Positions 1-5,545 of a DNA stretch of 6,818 bases are shown here, one piece after another (position 1 is the stretch's first letter; each line of letters begins with the position of its first letter). Under the pieces are notes generated by a model, which had not been told where the DNA came from, did not search any database, and saw only the letters and a program-made list of their open reading frames with translations. Both the position numbers and the translations under genes were made by a program. The DNA is from Alphaproteobacteria bacterium (lineage in GTDB: Bacteria; Pseudomonadota; Alphaproteobacteria; Sphingomonadales; Sphingomonadaceae), in contig JAQGLH010000057.1 in the NCBI GenBank assembly GCA_028293005.1, positions 1 to 6,818 on the forward strand, written 5' to 3'.

Positions 1-1
1 G

Positions 2-676
2 CTCCTGCTAGTCAGCATGGCGCTTTTCCTGACCCCCGTGCGTGGGACCGGGGCGGCGCGCTCGCGGGTTTCGCTTCGTGGTGCGCTGCCGCTGCTGGTA
101 CGAAGCGACGTTCTCGTTCCGACCATCATCGGTTCGGCGATCTATTTCGGTTACGGCGCGTTCCTCGCAATCAGCGCAGCGGCGATGCTCGACCGTTATG
201 GCGTCACCGCCTTCGCGTTCGGCATTTCGTTCTCGATCGCCGCCGCGGCGTTCATCCTCGGGTCGATGCTTGCGCGGCAGCTCACCCGATTGGGCCGGGA
301 CCGGCTGATCTCGCTGGGCTGCGTCATTGCCGCCGCCGCCGGCGTGGGGCTGATCGCGCAGGCGCAGGACGGGGTTCCGCTGGTCATATTCTGGCTGCTC
401 GTGACCGGCTATGTCCTGGCCTTCGGGATCATCGCTCCGCTTACGACCGCCAAGGCGCTCGAGCCCGCAGGCGAGGCTGCCGGGGCGATATCCTCGCTGA
501 TCGGGACGATCACGATGCTTGCAGGCGCCCTCGGTTCAGACCTGGCGGGCCGCAAATTGTTCGCCGATCCGACGGAGGCGTTGAGTATGTTGATGGCGCT
601 GTCCGCCTTGCTGTGCCTTGCCGTGCAAGTAGCTGCAATGCTGGTGTTCGCGCGCAGAAAGTCGGCGCCGGCATGA
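2..676 (+). CDS. MFS transporter, C-terminal half (5'-truncated; Bcr/CflA-like drug/solute efflux type)
   Basis: The reading frame is open from the first complete codon of the window to a TGA at 674-676, so the gene begins upstream. The Met at 17 is probably internal, because the residues before it (LLLVS) continue a hydrophobic segment. Numbered from that Met, about six hydrophobic helices are visible, at roughly 30-54, 63-86, 95-115, 121-146, 154-177 and 187-212. They follow a basic cytoplasmic loop (residues 8-25, several Arg), which is what helices 7-12 of a 12-helix major facilitator look like. The stretch with PAGEAAGAISSLIGTI in the fifth of these helices resembles the Bcr/CflA multidrug/sulfonamide exporter branch. 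The protein would sit in the inner membrane and move a small solute by proton exchange. The substrate cannot be read from this half. The next gene starts 130 bp downstream on the same strand across a strong inverted repeat, so a shared transcript is uncertain. Confidence 0.82.
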   Translation, partial: LLLVSMALFLTPVRGTGAARSRVSLRGALPLLVRSDVLVPTIIGSAIYFGYGAFLAISAAAMLDRYGVTAFAFGISFSIAAAAFILGSMLARQLTRLGRDRLISLGCVIAAAAGVGLIAQAQDGVPLVIFWLLVTGYVLAFGIIAPLTTAKALEPAGEAAGAISSLIGTITMLAGALGSDLAGRKLFADPTEALSMLMALSALLCLAVQVAAMLVFARRKSAPA

Positions 677-703
677 CCCCGCCGCCGGAATGGGCCGACT
701 CCT

Positions 704-729
704 CGGCATGCGCTGCGCGTCGCATGCCG
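704..729. promoter_or_regulatory. Inverted repeat, 9-bp perfect arms (hairpin/terminator or operator)
   Basis: CGGCATGCG at 704-712 and CGCATGCCG at 721-729 are exact reverse complements around an 8-nt spacer. The repeat lies 28 bp past the transporter stop codon and about 78 bp before the dehydrogenase start. As RNA it would form a 9-bp GC-rich stem, but no T-run follows on either strand, so a classical intrinsic terminator is not well supported. A protein-binding operator for the dehydrogenase is equally possible. Each arm contains the hexamer GCATGC. Confidence 0.45.
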
Positions 730-794
730 CTCGCTGATCCGCGCGGGAATATGTGATACGCCTGCCAGCATATCGCATCGTCTGATCGTCGTCT

Positions 795-800
795 GAGGTG
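795..800 (+). promoter_or_regulatory. Ribosome binding site that decides the dehydrogenase start
   Basis: GAGGTG lies 6 nt before the ATG at 807. The same frame also offers GTG at 798 and TTG at 804. The GTG overlaps this Shine-Dalgarno-like sequence and has no better one upstream, so ATG 807 is the preferred start. Confidence 0.55.
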
Positions 801-806
801 CCGTTG

Positions 807-1967
807 ATGTTGCCGCGAGCGGACTGGAACTACCCGACGACTATCCGCTTCGGCGCGGGCAGGATTGCCGAGCTTCCCGATGCGTGCCGCGCGCTGGACA
901 TTGCGCGTCCGCTCCTCGTCACCGATCCGGGGCTGGCGCAAATGCCGTTCGTGCGAAACGCCGTTTCCACCAACCGAGCCGCAGGCATTGCAACCGAGCT
1001 ATTCGCGGACATCCACGCCAACCCCGTCGGCGCCGACGTCGAAGGCGGAGTCGCCGCCTATGCCTTGGGCAGCCATGACGGGGTCATTGCCCTGGGTGGC
1101 GGAAGCGCGCTCGACGTCGGCAAGATGATTGCCTTCATGTCCGGGCAGTCACGCCCGCTCTGGGACTTCGAGGACAAGCAAGACTGGTGGAGCCGGGCCG
1201 ATGTGCGCGCCATAGCCCCGGTCATCGCCATTCCGACCACCGCCGGGACAGGATCGGAGGTCGGTCGCGCCGGCGTCATCGTCGACGAAACCGAGCGCAG
1301 GAAGAAGATCATCTTCCATCCGCGCATGATGCCGGCGATCGTCATCCTGGATCCGGAGCTTACGATCGGCCTGCCGCCGCATATCACCGCCGCGACCGGA
1401 ATGGACGCTTTGTCGCATTGTCTCGAAGCCTATTGCGCGCCCGGCTTTCACCCGATGGCCGACGGCATTGCGGCCGAAGGCAGCAAGCTCGTCCACGACT
1501 GGCTTGTGCGTGCGTACCAGGACGGGAGCGATCTCGATGCGCGCGGAAACATGCTGATCGCCGCGACGATGGGCGCGACCGCCTTTCAGAAAGGGCTGGG
1601 CGGAATGCATGCCCTCTCGCACACGATCGGCGCGCTCTACGACACCCATCACGGGCTGACGAATGCCGTGCTGATGCCTTACGTGCTCGCCTATAATCGC
1701 TCTGCGCTCGAAGCGCGGATAGCCTGTCTTGCAAGCTATATCGGGCTTGCGGACCCCAGCTTCGATGGCTTGCTGCAGTGGGTGTTGCGGCTTCGCCAAC
1801 AGCTTTCCATCCCCCACAGCCTGGCCGAGATCGGTGTTGGCGATGATCGCAGCGAGCTCATCGCACGAATGGCCGAATCCGATCCTTCGGCCGGCGGCAA
1901 TCCATTGCCGTTCGATGCTGCCGCTGCACGGCATGTGCTCGAACGTGCGCTGACCGGGAGAGTCTAG
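807..1967 (+). CDS. Iron-containing (group III) alcohol dehydrogenase
   Basis: A cytoplasmic NAD(P)-dependent, metal-activated dehydrogenase that interconverts an alcohol and its aldehyde or ketone. It has 386 residues from ATG 807, normal for the family (380-390). The N-terminal Rossmann-like domain carries the cofactor motif GGGSALDVGK at about 97-106. PTTAGTGSE at about 143-151 is the other typical nucleotide-side motif. The C-terminal helical domain shows all four metal ligands in family order: Asp200 and His204 (GMDALSH), His268 (GGMHALSH) and His282 (THHG), the last two 14 residues apart as in FucO. The enzyme is therefore expected to be active with Fe2+ or Zn2+. The substrate cannot be inferred. 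Family members act on short diols, 4-hydroxybutyrate, maleylacetate or amine-derived aldehydes. The aromatic-degradation genes further right make an aromatic or side-chain alcohol possible, but this is only context. The start was chosen by the ribosome binding site at 795-800. The stop is TAG. Confidence 0.93.
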   Translation: MLPRADWNYPTTIRFGAGRIAELPDACRALDIARPLLVTDPGLAQMPFVRNAVSTNRAAGIATELFADIHANPVGADVEGGVAAYALGSHDGVIALGGGSALDVGKMIAFMSGQSRPLWDFEDKQDWWSRADVRAIAPVIAIPTTAGTGSEVGRAGVIVDETERRKKIIFHPRMMPAIVILDPELTIGLPPHITAATGMDALSHCLEAYCAPGFHPMADGIAAEGSKLVHDWLVRAYQDGSDLDARGNMLIAATMGATAFQKGLGGMHALSHTIGALYDTHHGLTNAVLMPYVLAYNRSALEARIACLASYIGLADPSFDGLLQWVLRLRQQLSIPHSLAEIGVGDDRSELIARMAESDPSAGGNPLPFDAAAARHVLERALTGRV

Positions 1968-2110
1968 GAATACGCAATCGCACCACGCTCCGGCGTTTGG
2001 CGATCGAATATAAGCGGCTCGACCGCCGTCTTGCGCGTCGGGATTCCAACTTCTCCAAGCACCGGCGCGAGCTGGGCGACGCTGTCTCCTTCTCGGTGGC
2101 AGTCCGGCCC

Positions 2111-2143
2111 AGCAACCTTGCAGCAACCTTGCAGCAACCTTGC
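2111..2143. repeat. Three perfect tandem copies of an 11-bp unit
   Basis: AGCAACCTTGC occurs at 2111-2121, 2122-2132 and 2133-2143 with no mismatch and no spacer. The core of each unit, GCAA-CC-TTGC, is itself an interrupted palindrome. The array ends 24 bp before the channel start codon, so it lies in the leader or promoter region. The 11-bp period is close to one helical turn, so each copy would present the same face of the DNA. It may be an operator array or simply slippage-generated repetition. Confidence 0.7.
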
Positions 2144-2167
2144 GCGGGCGCGGAGCGTTTGGCGGCG

Positions 2168-2854
2168 ATGGCTCAGCGCACCCACGCCAAGACCCATGGT
2201 GCCGAGCGCGGGCTCAACCGCTTCGAGGGGTTCAGCGACGCGGTTTTTGCGATTGCGCTGACCCTGCTGATCGTCGAGATCAAGGTCCCCGGGTCTCCCG
2301 ACGGCCCGCATGGCTACAGCGATCTGGCAAGGGCCATGGCCGAACAGTGGCGCGAACATCTCGCGCTGGTGCTGTGCTATGGCGTGATCGGCGCCTATTG
2401 GCTGCAGCACCATTATTCGGGCCGCATCTACGCCAAGAGCGATCATTGGTTCGGCGCGCTCAACCTCCTGTTCCTGCTGGCCATCATCGTCATTCCCTAT
2501 CCGGTGCGGATCTGGTGCTTCCACCTCGGCACGCGCTTCGAGCCTGTCGGATCGATGACCCTGGTCGTCGGCCTCGCGCTCACCGCCTGCACCTGGATGG
2601 CCAAATGGTTTTACGGCATGTCGGGCCGCCGGGTGATGGACGAACGGCTCGCGCCCGACTTTCTCCGACAAATGACCCGGCGCTACGGCATTGCGACCTT
2701 GGTCCAGATCGCCGCAGTCCCGATCGCGATCGTGGCGCCGCGCATGGGAGTGGCGATCGCGCTGCTCTGTGTCGCCCTCTTCCTGCTGCCGCAGCCCAAG
2801 CCGCGCTACAAGCCCGGCGAGGAGCCGAGCGCGGAGGAGAAAACGAACGAGTAG
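2168..2854 (+). CDS. TMEM175/DUF1211 family potassium channel, integral membrane
   Basis: Predicted inner-membrane protein of 228 residues from ATG 2168. The diagnostic feature is in the first helix: Arg18 followed by Phe22-Ser23-Asp24 (RFEGFSDAVFAIALTLL), the R-x3-FSD signature of the TMEM175 family, whose prokaryotic members form tetrameric K+-permeable channels gated by hydrophobic residues of helix 1. Further hydrophobic segments lie at about 65-84, 94-113, 128-148, 173-191 and 193-208, giving the six helices of a single-repeat bacterial member. The C-terminus is hydrophilic and charged (KPGEEPSAEEKTNE), probably cytoplasmic. The frame is open upstream to a TTG at 1997, but that extension runs through the tandem repeat and looks non-coding. 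ATG 2168 has only a weak upstream signal (GGAG at 2152-2155, 12 nt away), and the mature N-terminus starts sensibly there. There is no obvious functional link to the neighbours. The physiological role of bacterial members is poorly known; setting membrane potential is the usual proposal. Confidence 0.85.
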   Translation: MAQRTHAKTHGAERGLNRFEGFSDAVFAIALTLLIVEIKVPGSPDGPHGYSDLARAMAEQWREHLALVLCYGVIGAYWLQHHYSGRIYAKSDHWFGALNLLFLLAIIVIPYPVRIWCFHLGTRFEPVGSMTLVVGLALTACTWMAKWFYGMSGRRVMDERLAPDFLRQMTRRYGIATLVQIAAVPIAIVAPRMGVAIALLCVALFLLPQPKPRYKPGEEPSAEEKTNE

Positions 2855-2893
2855 CGAGTGTGTGAGGTTGATCGAGAAGCAAGTGTCAAGAAC

Positions 2894-2907
2894 GGCGCAA
2901 TTGCGCC
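2894..2907 (-). terminator. Possible terminator between channel gene and tRNA-Cys (weak)
   Basis: GGCGCAATTGCGCC is a perfect 14-bp palindrome that can fold into a 5-bp GC stem with an AATT loop. It lies between the end of the plus-strand channel gene and the 3' end of the minus-strand tRNA, where transcripts from both sides must stop. Read on the minus strand it is followed by GTTCTT, a poor U-tract. On the plus strand no U-tract follows. The call rests mainly on position and symmetry. Confidence 0.3.
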
Positions 2908-2950
2908 ACTCCGCAGCGCAGCTATGTCACTCAGGAAGAACCGAGGTGGC

Positions 2951-3024
2951 TGGAGGCCCGAGCCGGAATCGAACCGGCGTGCAAGGATTTGCAGTCCTCT
3001 GCGTAACCACTCCGCCATCGGGCC
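2951..3024 (-). tRNA. tRNA-Cys (anticodon GCA)
   Basis: Read on the minus strand, the gene begins GGCCCGA, which pairs with TCGGGCC near the 3' end to form a 7-bp acceptor stem. The anticodon loop is CTGCAAA, with anticodon GCA at 2992-2990, closed by a 5-bp stem (GAGGA/TCCTT, one G-U pair). The T arm is GCCGG-TTCGATT-CCGGC. The discriminator base is U73, the usual identity base for cysteine tRNA, and a CCA end is encoded at 2953-2951. Total length is 74 nt. A TTGACC hexamer on the minus strand (3062-3057) could be its -35 box, though the matching -10 is poor. No duplicated tRNA 3' end is seen nearby, so there is no sign that it is used as an integration site here. Confidence 0.96.
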
Positions 3025-3057
3025 GCCGGCGCGGAAATGGGAGGCTTTGGCGCGCGG

Positions 3058-3074
3058 GTCAACAGAAAGTTGAC
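3058..3074. promoter_or_regulatory. Small inverted repeat upstream of tRNA-Cys, possible promoter element
   Basis: GTCAAC-AGAAA-GTTGAC has perfect 6-bp arms. Each arm supplies a TTGAC core, one per strand. The minus-strand copy (TTGACC, 3062-3057) lies at a suitable distance to act as the -35 box for the tRNA gene starting at 3024, with CATTTC at 3039-3034 as a weak -10 after a 17-bp spacer. The assignment is tentative. Confidence 0.3.
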
Positions 3075-3101
3075 GTAGTGGTGCGCCCGTCTCGATTTGC
3101 C

Positions 3102-3122
3102 GGCACCCGCTTTGCCCGTGCC
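3102..3122 (-). terminator. Possible hairpin just past the pseudoazurin stop codon (weak)
   Basis: GGCAC (3102-3106) and GTGCC (3118-3122) form 5-bp arms around an 11-nt loop that can make two further GC pairs inside G-G mismatches. The hairpin directly abuts the stop codon at 3123-3125. No U-tract follows on the minus strand, so an intrinsic terminator is only a possibility. Confidence 0.22.
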
Positions 3123-3572
3123 TCACTTCACCTGCGCGAGGAGGCCGTCCATCCGCTTCTTCGCCAGGCCGGGGAGGGGGGCGCTCTTCGCGGCGGCGAG
3201 ATTGGTGGGCGCTCCCGCCTGGACCAGCGCGACCATGCCCATGCTCGCGTGCGGCTGGCATTTGACGCCGTAAACGCCGGGCTTGGTGATCTTGTAGGCG
3301 ATCGCCTCGTTGATCTTGCCCTTGAACGAGGCGGCACCGGGCGGGAGCATGCCGGGGATCGTCTCGGCATTGTGGCTCTTGTCGGTCGGAACGAAGCGAA
3401 CGGTATCACCGACCTGCGCACGCACGAAGGCGGGCTCGAACACCATCACGCCGCCGGCGCCCTTGTTCTTCATGTGGACGACAATGTCCTTGGCCGCGGC
3501 GGGCGCGGCGATCAGCAGGCCGGCTGCGAGCGCGAGCAGTGAACGTCCGCCGGAGGATGCAACCCAAGTCAT
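3123..3572 (-). CDS. Pseudoazurin, periplasmic type-1 (blue) copper electron carrier
   Basis: A 149-residue precursor. Residues 1-27 form a signal peptide with a hydrophobic core ([17 protein letters not shown]) and a likely cut after the Ala at 27, leaving a mature protein starting [11 protein letters not shown], typical of pseudoazurin. In mature numbering the four copper ligands fall exactly at the family positions: His40 (KSHNAE), Cys78, His81 ([10 protein letters not shown]) and Met86. It should therefore bind copper and shuttle single electrons in the periplasm. In other bacteria pseudoazurin feeds copper nitrite reductase or accepts electrons from periplasmic dehydrogenases. No nitrite reductase is visible here. 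The nearest redox partner is the flavoprotein at 5546, a family in which azurin-like proteins can act as acceptor. The start ATG at 3572 was chosen because GGGAG lies 6 nt before it and the signal peptide begins cleanly there. An in-frame ATG seven codons upstream (3593) and a longer open frame to 3647 are less likely. The gene is 196 bp downstream of the hydrolase and could share its transcript. Confidence 0.95.
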   Translation of the reverse strand: MTWVASSGGRSLLALAAGLLIAAPAAAKDIVVHMKNKGAGGVMVFEPAFVRAQVGDTVRFVPTDKSHNAETIPGMLPPGAASFKGKINEAIAYKITKPGVYGVKCQPHASMGMVALVQAGAPTNLAAAKSAPLPGLAKKRMDGLLAQVK

Positions 3573-3768
3573 TGAACTCTCCCGTAACTTCATGCGGCCG
3601 TTCGGCCATTCGCCGCCTCCGTTAAACGGCGCCGGCTGTCTCCGCAATGAATTGATCGTTCATCGCAGGGGAGGGGAGGTCGTCGCTCACGGCGATTGCG
3701 CCGGCCCTGCGGCCAGCCCCGGCGCGACGCTGCGGACCCGGCGGGAACCCCAGCGAAGCGCAACGCGA

Positions 3769-4593
3769 TCAGGCGTTCTTGATGAAATGGGTGAGCGCGC
3801 CCGCAAATTCCTCGGGGTGTTCGATCATCGCCCAATGACCGCAATTGGGGATGATATAGCCCCAGCTGCGCTCGATCAGCTCGAGGAAGCGATAGGCCTT
3901 GTCCAGCGGAACGATCAAATCCTGCTTGCCGCCGATCACCAGGGTCTTGTGCTTGACCGAGGCGATCACTTCCTCGGGGAACTTGAGGCCGCCCTGCTGC
4001 TTGACCCAGCCCATCGTCGCCGAATAGGCCTTGCGCGTCTCGTCGTCGATCGAGCGCTTCCAGCGATACTGGACCATCTCCTCGGAAGCCTCGAAGCCCT
4101 GGTTGGTCAGCGAGCTGATCAGCTTGCGCATGCCCTCGGGCGTGAAATCATAATTGAGGATCGGCATCAGCGCCGGGGTGATCTCGCTGGCCAGGCCGGC
4201 GCTGCCCATCAGCACCAATTTGTCGACCCGGTCCGGCACGGCAAGCGTGGCGCCCATCGAAGTCAGCCCGCCCATCGAATTGCCGACCAGCACCGCATCG
4301 CGCAGGTCGAGCGCTTCGAGGAAACCGACCAGATGCCGGGTGCGGGCGTCCTGCGAATAATCGAAGGCCGCAGGATCGGGCTTTTCGGTGTCGCCGAAGC
4401 CGACCATGTCGACCGCGAGCACGCGAAAGCCCTGTGCTGCAAGCAAGGGGATGCTGATCCGCCAATTGCCCCAGCTGTCGGCGCCCGCGCCGCCGCCGTG
4501 GACGAGCACGATCGGCTTGCCCTGGCCCTGCTCGAGATATCGTGTCGAAAGCCCTGCGGCGTTCGTCCGCGCTTCTTTTATGTCGCCCGCCAT
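3769..4593 (-). CDS. Alpha/beta hydrolase, meta-cleavage-product (C-C bond) hydrolase type
   Basis: A 274-residue cytoplasmic hydrolase from ATG 4593. The oxyanion-hole motif is HGGGAGADSW (32-41). The nucleophile elbow is GNSMGG with Ser106, the acid is Asp225 (GGKQD) and the catalytic histidine is His253 (NCGHW), so the triad is complete and well spaced. The HGGG start, the GNS(M/F)GG elbow and the CGHW histidine box are characteristic of enzymes such as BphD, MhpC, CumD and XylF. These hydrolyse the vinylogous 1,5-diketone made by extradiol ring cleavage of catechols, giving a 2-hydroxydienoate plus a carboxylic acid. The lid helices (about 135-200) set substrate choice and do not identify it here. 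Other esterases and haloperoxidase-like members share the fold, so the exact reaction is inferred. No extradiol dioxygenase or hydratase gene is visible in the window. A ribosome-binding-like AGGAGAGG lies 12 nt before the start, rather far. Longer upstream starts would add a sequence foreign to the family. Confidence 0.87.
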   Translation of the reverse strand: MAGDIKEARTNAAGLSTRYLEQGQGKPIVLVHGGGAGADSWGNWRISIPLLAAQGFRVLAVDMVGFGDTEKPDPAAFDYSQDARTRHLVGFLEALDLRDAVLVGNSMGGLTSMGATLAVPDRVDKLVLMGSAGLASEITPALMPILNYDFTPEGMRKLISSLTNQGFEASEEMVQYRWKRSIDDETRKAYSATMGWVKQQGGLKFPEEVIASVKHKTLVIGGKQDLIVPLDKAYRFLELIERSWGYIIPNCGHWAMIEHPEEFAGALTHFIKNA

Positions 4594-4633
4594 GGTCCGG
4601 ATTATCCTCTCCTGTCCCCCAGGGGAAAATTCC

Positions 4634-4658
4634 TTGCATGATAAATAACGCCATGCAA
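4634..4658. promoter_or_regulatory. Operator-like inverted repeat TTGCATG-N11-CATGCAA
   Basis: Perfect 7-bp arms at 4634-4640 and 4652-4658 are centred 18 bp apart, about two helical turns, around an AT-rich spacer. The site lies 41 bp upstream of the hydrolase start, where a repressor or activator of that gene would bind. Each arm also contains TTGCAT, a fair -35 hexamer, one on each strand, but no good -10 accompanies either. The regulator is not in the window. Confidence 0.5.
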
Positions 4659-4800
4659 TCTTCATTTCGGAGCCGATGCGGCTCCCTCCTGTTTCGCCGA
4701 AAGGGTGTCCGAGTGCCGAGGCATCATGGCTGCCGTCACCGATCCGGGGGCGAGTCCGCTTCCTTTGGCGTCCATCCTTTGCCGTCGGCCGACACTGACG

Positions 4801-4817
4801 CCGCAACCTGGTTGCGG
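4801..4817. promoter_or_regulatory. 17-bp perfect palindrome CCGCAACC-T-GGTTGCGG
   Basis: Two 8-bp arms meet at a single central T, a geometry that suits a dimeric helix-turn-helix regulator and is poor for an RNA hairpin terminator; no U-tract follows. It lies 17 bp upstream of the TTGACC hexamer at 4834 and 143 bp upstream of the Tat-signal gene, so it could be an activator site for the plus-strand operon. Confidence 0.5.
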
Positions 4818-4948
4818 TCATTCATGCGAATCCTTGACCTCACCCGCGTGCATCGCGATGGTGAACGCGGTGGACGATCGGGGATCGACGCGCTGGTCGA
4901 GAAGGCGCGCGGCGGATCGAGGAGCACCGGGCACCAGCGGGCGCCATC

Positions 4949-4959
4949 GGAGGAGAGGG
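4949..4959 (+). promoter_or_regulatory. Strong ribosome binding site of the Tat-signal gene
   Basis: The purine-rich run GGAGGAGAGGG ends 1 nt before ATG 4961. Its GGAGG core (4949-4953) sits 7 nt from the start codon, an ideal distance, and it is the best ribosome binding site in the window. It fixes the start of this otherwise unfamiliar gene and supports it being truly translated. Confidence 0.75.
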
Positions 4960-4960
4960 C

Positions 4961-5542
4961 ATGACGGCACTAGGTTTCAATCGCAGGGATGTGCTGAGCG
5001 CGGGCGCGGGTGCGGCCGGCGTGGGTGTGATCGGCCTCGCGCCGTTCGCCGGTTCCGCGCAGGCAGCCGCCGGGCAGCCGCAGGTGCGCGTGGTCGCCGA
5101 GGTCGGCGCCCCTGAGAGCCGCCGTTTCGCAAGCGCCTTCGCCCGGTCGAAGATCATCGCGGTAAGCCCGGGCCTCACCGAGCTGCTCGATCCCTTGAAC
5201 GTCGATGTCGTGGCCGGCGCCCTTGCCGGCACCGTCGTCGGCCTGACCTCCGATCCGGCGGCGATGATCGCCGAGCAGCTCCTGGTCGAGCGCGGCGGAC
5301 GTCCGCTGTTCCGGTGGGTGCACCGCTATGAGGGCGGTGGCTGGCGCCACGATGTCGATGCAGCGGTGGGCGCGCTCGCCCGATCGGGCGGTGCCTGGCC
5401 GGTTGCGCTTGCCGGTATCGTGGCAGACAAGCTTGCGCTCGCTTCCGGCAACCCGCCGCAAACCTGCTTCTCCGGCCCATGCCTGCTCGCGCGGCGCAGC
5501 CCTGGGCTTCTCGTTTCCTGGGCATATGAGATGGTGGCTTAG
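4961..5542 (+). CDS. Uncharacterised small protein with probable Tat signal peptide, paired with flavoprotein
   Basis: I do not recognise the family. The 193-residue product starts MTALGFNRRDVLSAGAGAAG: an Arg-Arg pair at 8-9 in the context NRRDVL, then a weakly hydrophobic Gly/Ala-rich segment (12-30) and an Ala-x-Ala-like cleavage region around 33-37 (SAQAAA). This is a plausible twin-arginine signal, so the protein is predicted to be folded in the cytoplasm and exported to the periplasm. The mature part (about 156 residues) has no membrane helix and no cofactor motif I know. A CFSGPC pair (Cys169, Cys174) near the end could form a disulfide. G/C-rich third positions and the strong ribosome binding site argue that the gene is real. 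Its TAG is followed by only 3 bp before the flavoprotein ATG, so the two are almost certainly co-transcribed and probably translationally coupled. By position it recalls pchX, a gene of unknown function next to the flavoprotein gene of the p-cresol methylhydroxylase operon of Pseudomonas putida. Homology to it is not claimed. Confidence 0.78.
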   Translation: MTALGFNRRDVLSAGAGAAGVGVIGLAPFAGSAQAAAGQPQVRVVAEVGAPESRRFASAFARSKIIAVSPGLTELLDPLNVDVVAGALAGTVVGLTSDPAAMIAEQLLVERGGRPLFRWVHRYEGGGWRHDVDAAVGALARSGGAWPVALAGIVADKLALASGNPPQTCFSGPCLLARRSPGLLVSWAYEMVA

Positions 5543-5545
5543 ATC

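Larger units (their letters stand above)
4594..4960. other. Divergent intergenic region with two operator-like inverted repeats
   Basis: The 367 bp separate the minus-strand hydrolase from the plus-strand Tat-signal/flavoprotein pair, so this should hold promoters for both directions. No convincing gene is present; the open frames through it are compositionally unlike the real genes. It contains an AT-rich pocket with an inverted repeat (4634-4658), a smaller repeat TCCCC-CA-GGGGA (4615-4626) in the hydrolase leader, a 17-bp palindrome (4801-4817), and a TTGACC hexamer at 4834-4839. A GATGGT at 4857-4862 follows that hexamer after 17 bp and would be a weak -10. No strong sigma-70 promoter is evident. 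Confidence 0.6.

Noticed and set aside
1149..2126. A 325-codon minus-strand open frame opposite the alcohol dehydrogenase.
   Set aside because: It is a shadow frame of a gene with all four metal ligands and the cofactor motif, and has no motif of its own.
1997..2167. N-terminal extension of the channel protein from a TTG start.
   Set aside because: The 57 extra residues run through a tandem repeat, are not membrane-like and resemble nothing in the family. ATG 2168 places the R-x3-FSD helix at the usual distance from the N-terminus.
2951..3024. tRNA-Cys as an integration (att) site marking a genomic island.
   Set aside because: No integrase, no duplicated tRNA 3' end and no composition shift are seen on either side within the window.
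3310..4641. A 443-codon plus-strand open frame opposite the pseudoazurin and hydrolase genes.
   Set aside because: It is antisense to two well-supported genes with intact active-site residues, and its own product shows no domain.
4705..4960. Small open frames in the divergent intergenic region.
   Set aside because: They lack a ribosome binding site and have Arg/Gly-rich low-quality products. The region fits better as regulatory DNA.
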